Positions 21,896-29,204 of a stretch of 33,202 bases of DNA are shown here, in pieces. Each line of letters starts with the position of its first letter. The first letter of the stretch is position 1. The position numbers and the translations under genes were made by a program. A model generated the notes under the pieces. That model saw only the letters and a program-made list of their open reading frames with translations, made no database searches and was not told where the DNA came from. The stretch comes from Bacillus sp. J33 (lineage in GTDB: Bacteria; Bacillota; Bacilli; Bacillales; Cytobacillaceae): positions 389 through 33,590 of the forward strand of contig NZ_KI912517.1 in the NCBI RefSeq assembly GCF_000518885.1. The letters are read 5' to 3'.

Positions 21896-22831
21896 ATGTG
21901 TGCCTCAAAAGACTTTAAGAACTATGAGCTTCTAGTTCAGAAAATGGATTCGAAATATTTACTAAAAAAGGTATGGAAAATAAATGGGGGCGTTTCAGCA
22001 GAAGTCCACGGTTTAGCAGTAGAGAACGCTGATGGAAATACGATTAAAATGGCAGTACGAAAGCATGGCCACAAAGATATTTCGAGAAATCCAAAAATAG
22101 CAGAAGATGAATTTAGATTATTACAAGTATTAAAGGCACAAGGAATCCCTGTTCCCTTACCTTATTTCATTGAAAAAACCGGGGAGATTTTATCCGCTCC
22201 CTGTCTGGTTATGGAGTATATTGAAGGAACAGCCAATATTGCTGATGACAATGTCATTCCATGTATGAAGGTACTTGCTGCAAAACTTTCAAGGATACAT
22301 CGTTTAGAAATCAGAAGTTTAAATCTTACTTTTCTGCCTAGTACTGAAGAAGTTTTATATGACATTTTCAAGAAAGGCGGGGAAGACTTTATCCAAAGAA
22401 AACTTAGATCAGCTATACCGCTGAGCGGGAATAATAAAAAAGTCTTGCTGCATGGAGATTTTTGGCCTGGCAATGTTCTGTGGAATGATGGAAAAATTGC
22501 TTCGATAATCGATTGGGAAGACGCTTCCATTGGCGACCCGCTTGCCGATTTGGCAAATGCCCGGCTTGAGGTGCTTTTTCAATACGGAAAACAGGCAATG
22601 AATTATTTTACGGATCAATATCAATCAATTATGTCAGACCTTGATTATTCAAATCTCCCATTCTGGGATCTATTTGCTGCAATGAGACTGTCCAATTTTG
22701 CTGATTGGGGACTGGAAATAGATGCCGTAAATAGGATGGGAGAGAGACGGGACTGGTTTATAAAGAATGCTTTAAATGAGCAGGGGAATCCCGGGCCAGG
22801 GCAAGATAAAAGTTTCCTTGACAGGCGGTAA
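21896..22831 (+). CDS. Aminoglycoside-phosphotransferase-fold kinase (APH family)
   Basis: A 311-residue protein kinase-like small-molecule kinase. A nucleotide-binding N-lobe with MAVRKHGH (candidate ATP-site Lys) leads to the hinge CLVMEYIEG, the catalytic loop LLHGDFWPGNVLW and the metal-binding IIDWEDASIGDPLADL. These are exactly the APH/choline-kinase family marks. The substrate (antibiotic, sugar, choline or homoserine type) cannot be assigned. ATG 21896 follows GAGGAGGAG. It is a single gene. Confidence 0.9.
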   Translation: MCASKDFKNYELLVQKMDSKYLLKKVWKINGGVSAEVHGLAVENADGNTIKMAVRKHGHKDISRNPKIAEDEFRLLQVLKAQGIPVPLPYFIEKTGEILSAPCLVMEYIEGTANIADDNVIPCMKVLAAKLSRIHRLEIRSLNLTFLPSTEEVLYDIFKKGGEDFIQRKLRSAIPLSGNNKKVLLHGDFWPGNVLWNDGKIASIIDWEDASIGDPLADLANARLEVLFQYGKQAMNYFTDQYQSIMSDLDYSNLPFWDLFAAMRLSNFADWGLEIDAVNRMGERRDWFIKNALNEQGNPGPGQDKSFLDRR

Positions 22832-23052
22832 ATTTGGCTATTTTTCTCTAAGAAAAATAAGTGTCAAGCAAATTTTTTTCGGATTGCAAGGATTTATATG
22901 GTATAAATTATGCGTTTTTAGAATATGTCTGCAAAGTAACGGTATCTCAATGGAGGTATCGTTTTTATTTTGAAGGGGATAATTTTAAAAGGCTAAGTGT
23001 CAGAAATCTTTGGTGTGCCATTTCTTTAAACACTTATGTATGGTATGAAAAA

Positions 23053-23085
23053 TAAAAATGCCCATTGGCAAGGGCATTTTTATAA
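23053..23085. terminator. Bidirectional terminator
   Basis: AAAATGCCC and GGGCATTTT form a perfect stem around an 8-base loop, with A and T runs on both sides. It ends the minus-strand XRE-cupin gene (stop at 23080) and any transcript from the phosphotransferase gene. Confidence 0.88.
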
Positions 23086-23628
23086 GACGTCATTCAATTC
23101 GGTATCAGAATATACGGAGATTAAGACCACCGCTTTTTCATCTGTAATATTTTTAGCAAAGTGCGGTACACTGGCATTCCAGCTGAATGAATCACCCGCT
23201 TCTGCAATGAAAGAATCTTCTCCTTGTTCCGCCATAATTTTGCCTTCAAGTACAAGGTGGCATTCTTCTCCTTCATGCGCATGGTGCTGCCCCATGGATG
23301 CCCCAGGCGGGAATTCAACAATCATCATTCTCAGGCCGCCTTTTGACGTTAAATGTTCGATTTTGAGATTGTTAAAAGTGGAAGTCGTTCTTTCGTCTTT
23401 TCTTACAACCCTCATATGCTGCTTTTTCTCGAGCAGCAAATAGGGCAGGGGGACTCCGAGAAATTCTGCAATGGTACTTAATGTATTAATGGATGGTGAG
23501 GTATTGTTATTTTCCACATTGCTGATAAAGCCTTTGGATAACCCCGTTCCTTCAGACATCTGTGCAATGGTGATTTTTTTTCGGTTTCTGATTGCCCGAA
23601 TCTTTGTTCCAATGTCCAGTATAATCAC
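23080..23628 (-). CDS. XRE-family transcriptional regulator with C-terminal cupin domain
   Basis: A 182-residue regulator. Residues 4-62 hold the XRE helix-turn-helix (GTKIRAIRNRKKITIAQMSE, GLSKGFISNVENNNTSPSI). Residues 105-180 are a cupin_2 barrel with the metal/ligand-binding H-H-E...H type residues (QHHAHEGEECHLVLEG, AEAGDSFSWNASVPH). Such proteins sense a small molecule and repress neighbouring genes. The frame opens at GTG 23628, but CTG at 23619 lies five bases after GGGGTGA and gives MDIGTKI, as in relatives, so CTG initiation is possible. It is divergent from the dioxygenase-DoxX pair across a 17-base inverted repeat. Confidence 0.9.
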   Translation of the reverse strand: MIILDIGTKIRAIRNRKKITIAQMSEGTGLSKGFISNVENNNTSPSINTLSTIAEFLGVPLPYLLLEKKQHMRVVRKDERTTSTFNNLKIEHLTSKGGLRMMIVEFPPGASMGQHHAHEGEECHLVLEGKIMAEQGEDSFIAEAGDSFSWNASVPHFAKNITDEKAVVLISVYSDTELNDVL

Positions 23629-23678
23629 CCCAAAAGTTTTCTAATAAAAAACATATTTATATATTAGCAAAAAAATAA

Positions 23679-23707
23679 TTGACATTCCAGCAGATATGCT
23701 GTTATCT
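23679..23707 (+). promoter_or_regulatory. Sigma-A promoter of the dioxygenase-DoxX operon
   Basis: TTGACA (23679-23684), exactly 17 bases, then TTATCT (23702-23707). The expected start of transcription is near 23714, at the left arm of the inverted repeat. Confidence 0.75.
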
Positions 23708-23712
23708 TATAA

Positions 23713-23777
23713 GAAATTAATATTCATATAAAGAAACCATTTTTATTTATTTTTCACTGATATGAATCATTAATTTC
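23713..23777 (+). promoter_or_regulatory. Large inverted repeat (probable operator or leader hairpin)
   Basis: GAAATTAATATTCATAT (23713-23729) and ATATGAATCATTAATTTC (23760-23777) are reverse complements apart from one inserted C, with a 30-base loop. It begins right at the predicted transcription start of the plus-strand operon and lies between it and the divergent XRE-cupin gene, the natural place for the regulator to bind. Confidence 0.65.
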
Positions 23778-23822
23778 TATTCAAATAAAATCTTGGCGGA
23801 TTTAATAAAGGAGGAATAGTAC

Positions 23823-24641
23823 ATGATGCCATCTTTTTTTATTGCCCATGGGGCTCCGTTGCTGGCAATTGAAAAAAATATCTACACACAGTTTCTGCAA
23901 TCACTGGGTGTTTCACTAAATAAGCCTAAAGCTATCGTTCTTTTTTCAGCTCACTGGGAATCTTCCGTTCAAAAAGTGAGCAATGTAAAGGAATTTAAGA
24001 CCATTTATGACTTTGGCGGATTTCCGGAAGAATTGTATCAAATTCAATATCCTGCAAAGGGCCATGAAGAGGTGACAGCGGAAATCTCAGCGTTGTTCAC
24101 AAAACAGAAGATCCCATTTGAAATTGACGAGCAGCGCGGACTTGACCATGGGGCGTGGGTTGTCCTGAGGATGCTTTATCCGGATGCTGACATCCCGGTA
24201 ATCTCGATGTCTGTCAACCCAAGACTGGCACCAGAGGAGCAATACAAAATCGGAAAATCACTTGCCTCACTAAGGGAGCAGGATATTCTGATCATTGCCA
24301 GTGGAGGAACGGTTCACAACCTTGGAGCATTGAACATGTTTAAGGATAATGGATCGGTCGACCAGTGGGCGGAAGAATTTGAAAAGTGGCTTGAAAAGCA
24401 TGTTAAAGAGTGGGACTTGGATTCATTATTCAATTACAAAACATTGGCTCCCCATGCAGATATTGCGGTTCCGCCATATGGAAATGAACATTTCATACCC
24501 ATTTTTTATTCAATGGGTGCAGGTGATCGGGAAAAGTCAGCAAAATTATTACATCGCAGTTACAGATATGGAAATTTGAGCCACAGCGTTTGGCAGTTTG
24601 GAAATGAACAAGGGGGAATGAACGATGGAAAACAAATATGA
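23823..24641 (+). CDS. Class III extradiol (DODA-type) ring-cleavage dioxygenase
   Basis: A 272-residue LigB-fold, Fe(II)- or Zn-dependent dioxygenase like YgiD/4,5-DOPA dioxygenase. Metal ligands are in SFFIAHGAPLL and VLFSAHWESS; the second-sphere His in GLDHGAWVVL; a third His in ASGGTVHNLGALN. The reaction opens an aromatic diol ring between or next to the hydroxyls. ATG 23823 follows AAAGGAGG; ATG 23826 is an alternative. Its 3' end overlaps the DoxX gene, so the two are coupled, and the regulator lies divergent. Confidence 0.92.
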   Translation: MMPSFFIAHGAPLLAIEKNIYTQFLQSLGVSLNKPKAIVLFSAHWESSVQKVSNVKEFKTIYDFGGFPEELYQIQYPAKGHEEVTAEISALFTKQKIPFEIDEQRGLDHGAWVVLRMLYPDADIPVISMSVNPRLAPEEQYKIGKSLASLREQDILIIASGGTVHNLGALNMFKDNGSVDQWAEEFEKWLEKHVKEWDLDSLFNYKTLAPHADIAVPPYGNEHFIPIFYSMGAGDREKSAKLLHRSYRYGNLSHSVWQFGNEQGGMNDGKQI

Positions 24642-25053
24642 AATTGGTGCATTGATTTTAAGGGTTGTGTTAGGAATAACATTCTTTGTACATGGATTAG
24701 TGAAATTCCAGGGAGGAATTGAAAACACAGCAGGCTGGTTTACAAGCATAGGATTGCCTGGATTCCTTGCCACTGTTGTAGCAGTGATTGAATTGGCTGG
24801 CGGAATTGCATTAGTTCTTGGTTTATTCAGCAGATTCGTTTCTGCTCTATTCCTATTATTAATGGCGGGTGCCATAATAAAAGTGAAAATGGCAGGCGGC
24901 TTCCTTGGCAATGGGCAGGGTGCCGGCTATGAATTAGATCTTGCTTTGCTTGCCATGGCTGCGGCTATTACCATAACAGGTTCCAAATTATTAGCCCTGG
25001 ATAAGGTGATTTTTAAAAGCAAAGAAAACCAAAACACCGTTTCTGCTAAATAA
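24625..25053 (+). CDS. DoxX-family membrane protein
   Basis: A 142-residue, four-helix DoxX protein: YEIGALILRVVLGITFFVHG, then GLVKFQGGIENTAGWFTSIG, LPGFLATVVAVIELAGGIAL and a C-terminal helix pair. In Bacillus DoxX proteins such as MhqP go with ring-cleaving dioxygenases in the defence against quinones and aromatic electrophiles; the same pairing here supports that role. ATG 24625 follows GGGGG and overlaps the dioxygenase gene by 17 bases. Confidence 0.92.
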   Translation: MENKYEIGALILRVVLGITFFVHGLVKFQGGIENTAGWFTSIGLPGFLATVVAVIELAGGIALVLGLFSRFVSALFLLLMAGAIIKVKMAGGFLGNGQGAGYELDLALLAMAAAITITGSKLLALDKVIFKSKENQNTVSAK

Positions 25054-25065
25054 GTACCTATGGAA

Positions 25066-25105
25066 AAAGGTCTGCGCTCCAAATAAGGAGCCAGGTCTTT
25101 TGGTA
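25066..25105 (+). terminator. Possible weak terminator after doxX
   Basis: AAAGGTCTG-GCTCC and GGAGC-CAGGTCTTT can pair with internal mismatches, followed by a short T-run. The stronger hairpin is at 25153-25183. Confidence 0.4.
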
Positions 25106-25152
25106 TTTTTAAGATGATGGAAAAGCAATGATGAAGTGAATCGTTATGATAT

Positions 25153-25183
25153 AATCCAGCCCGGAACGAGGCTGGATTTTTAA
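25153..25183 (+). terminator. Terminator (AATCCAGCC...GGCTGGATT)
   Basis: A perfect nine-base stem around an eight-base loop, followed by TTTTT. It could also serve the minus-strand acetyltransferase gene ending at 25233. Confidence 0.9.
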
Positions 25184-25232
25184 TTTAGGAAAATTCTATT
25201 TTCGAAACCTTGATTTCTCTTTTTAGCTATTT

Positions 25233-25667
25233 TTAAAACCTCTTTAAAAACACGTAACTAACTTTGTCATATTCCATTTTTCCCTCGTAAAAACGATGAG
25301 CATCTTCTCTTTGCAAGCCTGACGAAAGAGAAACAAGAGAATAGCCATTGTCCCTGGCCCAACTTTCCACATATGATAGAAGGGTTTCACCATAGCCTTT
25401 TGATCTCTGGTCAGGATCAGTGACGAGATCGCATACCCATATGAATCTGCCATTATATAAAGTAATCATTGGCATGAATCCTGTTACTGCTTTCATCTCT
25501 CCAGATTCAAATAAGGCCGCCATTTTATATCCTTCTTTTTGTGCGGCTTCCGAAACCAGTTCTAGATAGCTCTCTTCATCCAAATGAGTCCTCAGATGCT
25601 TCATCAATGGGAAAGCCTGTTTCCATTCCTGCTGGGTATTTAACTCCTTGATCAATTGTGTTCCCAT
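25233..25667 (-). CDS. GNAT-family N-acetyltransferase
   Basis: A 144-residue acetyltransferase. The acetyl-CoA-binding motif A is DLVTDPDQRSKGYGETLLSY, with the R/Q-x-x-G-x-G/A element SKGYGE; the C-terminal RFYEGKMEYDKVSYVFLK is motif B with the usual Tyr. The acceptor substrate is unknown. ATG 25667 follows AGGAG at a long spacing. It is a single gene, divergent from the GNAT at 25897. Confidence 0.9.
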   Translation of the reverse strand: MGTQLIKELNTQQEWKQAFPLMKHLRTHLDEESYLELVSEAAQKEGYKMAALFESGEMKAVTGFMPMITLYNGRFIWVCDLVTDPDQRSKGYGETLLSYVESWARDNGYSLVSLSSGLQREDAHRFYEGKMEYDKVSYVFLKRF

Positions 25668-25729
25668 TTTTACTCAACTCCTATTCATTTGTGCTGCTAT
25701 TGGAATATAAATTAAATAATCCCCAACAT

Positions 25730-25759
25730 GATCAAATTGGTTTAACAATCGATTTGATC
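25730..25759. repeat. Inverted repeat GATCAAAT...ATTTGATC between divergent acetyltransferase genes
   Basis: GATCAAAT (25730-25737) and ATTTGATC (25752-25759) are perfect eight-base arms around 14 bases. Its position between two divergent promoters suggests an operator; no regulator is next to it. Confidence 0.4.
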
Positions 25760-25846
25760 CTCCAATATATGTATAATTTGGGACATCTATTTTCACCACT
25801 TAGATTAATTTTATTTTGAAACTTTAAATTAGTCCAAAAAAGAGGC

Positions 25847-25876
25847 TTGACATAGAGAAATAATGTAGATTAATTA
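25847..25876 (+). promoter_or_regulatory. Promoter of the GNAT gene at 25897
   Basis: TTGACA (25847-25852) with a weak -10 TTAATT or TAATTA at 25870-25876 (spacer 17-18). The -35 is perfect and the -10 poor. Confidence 0.5.
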
Positions 25877-25896
25877 AATTAAAATGGGGGCTAAAC

Positions 25897-26346
25897 ATGA
25901 TAAAAGAAATAAATATTCTTAGACAAAAAAACGCAGAAGAAGTTCTAGCTCTCCAAACCCTGGGTTACCAAGTTGAGGCAGATTTAATTGGATATGCAAA
26001 TATACCACCCTTAAAAGATTCGGCAGAAACATTGCAGCAATGTGAAGAAACGTTCTTAGGATACTATATCAATGGAAAGTTATGCGGAGCGATTTCTGTA
26101 AAGGATGGGAACGGTGTATTAGATATTCATAGATTATTTGTGCATCCGAATCATTTTAGAAAAGGGATTGCACAAAAATTATTGAACTTTATTCAAAATA
26201 GAATTGGATTAGAGAAAATGATTGTCACTACTGGATCCAAAAACTTTCCAGCTGTTGCGTTATATGAAAAAAACGGATTTAAGAAGGTGGAGGAAATTAG
26301 AGTGGATGAATCTTTAACTTTAACCTCTTTAGAAAAGAAATTTTAA
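25897..26346 (+). CDS. GNAT-family N-acetyltransferase
   Basis: A 149-residue acetyltransferase. Motif A reads IHRLFVHPNHFRKGIAQKLL (acetyl-CoA pyrophosphate loop RKGIAQ), followed by MIVTTGSKNFPAVALYEKNG, which carries the usual NxxAxxxYxxxGF pattern of motif B. Substrate unknown; the layout resembles YjdJ/PhnO-like small GNATs. ATG 25897 follows GGGGG. The DUF899 gene starts 60 bases later behind its own ribosome site; it may be in the same transcript, as no terminator lies between. Confidence 0.9.
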   Translation: MIKEINILRQKNAEEVLALQTLGYQVEADLIGYANIPPLKDSAETLQQCEETFLGYYINGKLCGAISVKDGNGVLDIHRLFVHPNHFRKGIAQKLLNFIQNRIGLEKMIVTTGSKNFPAVALYEKNGFKKVEEIRVDESLTLTSLEKKF

Positions 26347-26406
26347 AGGAAACGCCTAATTGAAAGAGAATATATATATAATATTTCATTCTAGGGGGAA
26401 GAATTA

Positions 26407-26991
26407 ATGAGTTCATTAACAGCAGAACAACTGGAGAGAGCGATTGAAGAAAAGGAAAAGGAACTTGTCCGTGTAAAAAAAGAACTGGCATCACTAAGAA
26501 AAGAGCTTCCTGCATTCACTGTCAAAGATTACATACTGACGAATACTGAAGGAACTAAGGTGACTTTGGGAGATCTATTTGAAGATAAAAATGAACTAAT
26601 CGCAATTCATAATATGGGGATGTCGTGTCCTTATTGCACTCTTTGGGCAGACGGATTCAATGGATTTACAAATCACATTGAAAATAAGGCATCTTTGGTC
26701 CTGACAAGCCCGGATGACTATAAAGAATTAGAGCAATTTTCTAAAAGCAGGGGCTGGAACTTCAAATGTGTTTCAACGGATGGGACGACTTTTAAAGAAG
26801 ACCTCGGATTTAAAGATGATCAAGGCCATGTATTTCCAGGCGTATCCGTTTTCTTAAAACAAGATGACGGAACGATTCAGCATTATACAAAAGCCGCTTT
26901 TGGTCCCGGAGATGACTATTGCAGCATCTGGTCACTATTTGAGCTTTTGCCGGGCGGCAGCGAAAACTGGCATCCGAAGAAAAAATATTAG
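26407..26991 (+). CDS. DUF899 (thioredoxin-fold) protein
   Basis: A 194-residue protein. After a coiled-coil N-terminus (about 1-34, EEKEKELVRVKKELASLRKE) comes the DUF899 thioredoxin-like domain: LTNTEGTKVTLGDLF, then IAIHNMGMSCPYCTLWADGF with a CPYC motif at the position of the thioredoxin active site, and FPGVSVFLKQDDGTIQHY at the end. Many relatives are annotated as putative thiol oxidoreductases with no proven activity. ATG 26407 follows AGGGGGAAG. A terminator follows at 27003. Confidence 0.9.
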   Translation: MSSLTAEQLERAIEEKEKELVRVKKELASLRKELPAFTVKDYILTNTEGTKVTLGDLFEDKNELIAIHNMGMSCPYCTLWADGFNGFTNHIENKASLVLTSPDDYKELEQFSKSRGWNFKCVSTDGTTFKEDLGFKDDQGHVFPGVSVFLKQDDGTIQHYTKAAFGPGDDYCSIWSLFELLPGGSENWHPKKKY

Positions 26992-27002
26992 TCTATTCAT
27001 TT

Positions 27003-27036
27003 AGTGCATTTCCTAGTAGGAGTGCACTTTTTTACT
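27003..27036 (+). terminator. Terminator after the DUF899 gene
   Basis: AGTGCA and TGCACT pair around a 14-base loop, with TTTTTT after. The stem is short but the T-run is good. Confidence 0.65.
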
Positions 27037-27055
27037 AAAGGTTTGACATGATGAT

Positions 27056-27388
27056 ATGGGTAAACAAAGATATACAGATTCAGACATTAAGACAGAGTAG
27101 AACATCTTGTAAAAACAGTCTGACAATGCGGCTCTATGGGCAGCAAATGCACTGAACATATCATTGTCTATTTTAGAAAAAATATCCAAAGACAAGCGAT
27201 AGAAGCTGGCAGATTATGGGTAAAAGGAAAATTGGAGTGAAAGCAGCATTCGTTTCTCATGCCGCTGCTCGAGAAGCTGATGACCCAGCTGCCGTTGCTT
27301 CTGCCAGTTCAGCAGGACATCTGCAGCAACATCCCATATGTTTGGTCATGCAATAATGCATCCGCCTATGCCATAAAAGCGGTTGTCA
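27056..27388 (+). pseudogene. Decayed Imm5-like putative immunity protein
   Basis: Reading the three plus frames in turn recovers one recognisable protein: MGKQRYTDSDIKTE (then stops), SDNAALWAAN, CTEHIIVYFRKN, QRQAIEAGRLWVKGK, IGVKAAFVSHAAAREADDPA with AVASASSAGH, then TSHMFGHA and AYAIKAVV. This order (ALWAA-C-H...AI-A-R-W..G.....A..AHAAAR-A...A..A..AGHA.A..H...HA..AA.YA) is that of the Imm5-like putative immunity family. At least three frameshifts and two or more stops separate the pieces, so it cannot be functional. It borders the 52-bp repeat array. Confidence 0.65.
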
Positions 27389-27430
27389 GTGGATGTAATT
27401 GGCAGTTAGAACACATTGGTAATGTTGAGG

Positions 27431-27752
27431 TATTCCGATTAACGACGAAATTCTATTCTGGGATGGGAAAATGGAAGTTAATCAAGCGGGTTAACGACCA
27501 AATTTTACTGTGTGATCGGAAAATGGAAGTTAATAAGAGGGACTAACGCCGATAATTCACAGTGGTGTCGGAAAATGGAGGATAATCAGGTGGATGAACG
27601 ACGAAATTTACTTTGGAATGGAAAAATGGTAGATAATCAGGCGGGTTAACGACCAAATTCCGCTGTGAGATTTGAAAATGGTAGATATTCAGGCCGGTTA
27701 GCTACGAAAATTCACTGTGGAATCGAAAAATGGTAGTTAACCAGGTGTACTG
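27431..27752. repeat. Array of six to seven 52-bp palindrome-bearing repeats
   Basis: Anchored on GAAAATGG, units start at 27466, 27518, 27570, 27621, 27673 and 27725; periods are 52, 52, 51, 52 and 52. A diverged half-unit precedes at 27431. Each unit reads GGAAAATGG-NAG-NTAATC-N5-GGTTAACGACGAAA followed by a less conserved AATTCACTGTGGAATC-like tail. The GTTAATC...GGTTAAC part is an inverted repeat in several units. There is no open frame across it that I would call a protein. Related units lie at 18934-19075. Confidence 0.85.
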
Positions 27753-27963
27753 CCAATGAAAGTCAACTTTAACAGAGAAAAAAGAACGTAAAACAGATTA
27801 TTGGCAGTGTTATCAGTCATAGGAAGAGACCGCGGATAGCAAGTGTCTGTTGCGAAAATCAGCGGGCTGGATTCATAAGTAAAACAACAAATTATGAGAA
27901 AAGTCCCTTTATTTTTAAATAATGTTAACTTGAAAGAAAGCGATATGAAATGGAGGGCTAACC
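27753..27963. other. AT-rich stretch between the repeat array and the disrupted mini-gene
   Basis: About 210 bases with no supported gene, repeat or terminator; the end carries the ribosome site GGAGGG for the frame at 27964. Confidence 0.4.
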
Positions 27964-28179
27964 ATGATCAAGTCTTTAAAGGGTCAATTGATTTTGTCTA
28001 TTTTGTCTGCAATAGGATTTATTTATAGTTCCTTTTCCTATATTGAGTTTACGGATGCTAAGGAGTTTCAATTACCCCGATTCTTTCTATAAGTGGCGAT
28101 GATCTTTGCTGTATTCAATACTGGAATTCTAACCCAGAAATATATTCATTCGAATAAAAAGGAGAAGAATGATAAATAA
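27964..28179 (+). pseudogene. Disrupted small membrane protein gene
   Basis: From ATG 27964, after GGAGGG at good spacing, the frame encodes MIKSLKGQLILSILSAIGFI, a hydrophobic segment, and goes on to QLPRFFL, then TAA at 28090-28092. In the same frame it resumes VAMIFAVFNTGILTQKYIHS, a second hydrophobic segment, and a basic tail KKEKNDK with TAA at 28177. A two-helix protein of 71 codons with a single nonsense change is the simplest reading. The family is not recognised. A truncated 42-residue product is still possible. Confidence 0.5.
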
Positions 28180-28307
28180 TATTGCATTCTTGGATCTGCT
28201 GGCTGGCACGGGGATGGACAATGAGCTTAAATATGGACCAATAATGATGTGAAAGCTGGCTTTCGTTTACTTATATGATGATTAAAGATGCTGAAAGGGG
28301 AAGTCAA

Positions 28308-28832
28308 ATGAATTTTACGATTAAGGAAGCTGTTGAGATTCTTGAACGCACACCAAAAATCCTGGATTCCTTCTTGTCTGGCTTATCATCAGAATGGCTG
28401 CATTGCAATGAAGGGGAGGGCACATGGAATGCCGCTGAGGTACTTGATCATCTGATTGAAGGAGAGAAGAATAATTGGATTACAAGGCTGAATTTTATAC
28501 TAAAAGAAGGACCCACTAAACCCTTTCCCCCTTTTCATCGGTATTCCCATCTGAGTGGATTGGAAGAAAAGCCCATTCAGGAAAAACTATTGGAATTCAG
28601 AAATATGAGAAAGAAAAATATTGCTAAACTTAAAAGTTTAATTGATCCGGAACTTCACTTGGAATTGACGGGTTCCCATCCCGCTTTGGGTATTGTGAGG
28701 ATAAGAGAATTGATTTCTACATGGGCTGTTCATGATCTCACACATATTTCGCAGATTGCCAGAGTTATGGCAAATCGATACAGGTCTGATGTTGGTCCGT
28801 GGAAAGAATACTTAGGGATATTGAAAAGATAA
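28308..28832 (+). CDS. DinB-family protein
   Basis: A 174-residue DinB/YfiT-like four-helix protein. The first helix MNFTIKEAVEILERTPKILD, GTWNAAEVLDHLIEGEKNNW with one metal-binding His and TWAVHDLTHISQIARVM with two more mark the family, which includes metal-dependent thiol transferases. The frame is open from 28275, but GGGGAAG precedes ATG 28308, which gives the standard length. A perfect 10-base palindrome follows the stop (28846-28869). Confidence 0.9.
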   Translation: MNFTIKEAVEILERTPKILDSFLSGLSSEWLHCNEGEGTWNAAEVLDHLIEGEKNNWITRLNFILKEGPTKPFPPFHRYSHLSGLEEKPIQEKLLEFRNMRKKNIAKLKSLIDPELHLELTGSHPALGIVRIRELISTWAVHDLTHISQIARVMANRYRSDVGPWKEYLGILKR

Positions 28833-29204
28833 AATTATTATCGCTGGTAAGTTAATGTCTTAACTTACCAAAGGGCTGCTCTTGAAAATATTAAAGGCTT
28901 TAAATATGGAAAGCATAAACGTATGGCAGTCTTCCTTTTTCCAGCATTTAAAATGCTGCGACGAGCGTATGATAAAACAGTCAATATGGCTGCGGTGATT
29001 TGCCTGTCTATAATGAAATAAGAAGGATTTCCATAAAGATTAATTATTAAGCCTTTGTAAATTTTTCCCGCTTCGCTATTTTTGGGACCTATACCTCATG
29101 AATGCTGTAAAAGTGTTCCATTATACTTGGATTTGATTGTGACTTTCCTGAAAAATCCATTCGTTTTGCAAGGGTCCTTTCAAAAAAATGCTGGAGGCGA
29201 GTTA
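28833..29204. other. Intergenic stretch; possible gene remnant at about 28873-29020
   Basis: Apart from the palindrome at 28846-28869, one plus-strand frame reads like a piece of protein (LENIKGFKYGKHKRM, then AVFLFPAFKMLRRAYDKTVN) and ends at TAA near 29020, but it has no ribosome site or start. I cannot assign it. The rest is AT-rich upstream sequence of the nuclease gene. Confidence 0.35.
28846..28869. repeat. Perfect palindrome GGTAAGTTAA...TTAACTTACC
   Basis: Ten-base perfect arms with a four-base loop, 13 bases after the DinB stop. It has no T-run, so it is not a standard terminator. Confidence 0.6.

Noticed and set aside
22861-23055. A 64-codon plus-strand frame (DLYGINYAFLEY..., protein-like in part) before the terminator at 23053
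   Set aside because: No ribosome site, a GTG start, and no recognisable family. It may be a remnant but is not supported enough to list.
27259-27546. A 95-codon frame across the Imm5-like remnant and the start of the repeat array
   Set aside because: It mixes one frame of the decayed gene with repeat sequence and has no family pattern of its own.
27431-27752. CRISPR array
   Set aside because: The units are tandem, diverge along their length, lack unique spacers between identical repeats, and there are no cas genes in the window.
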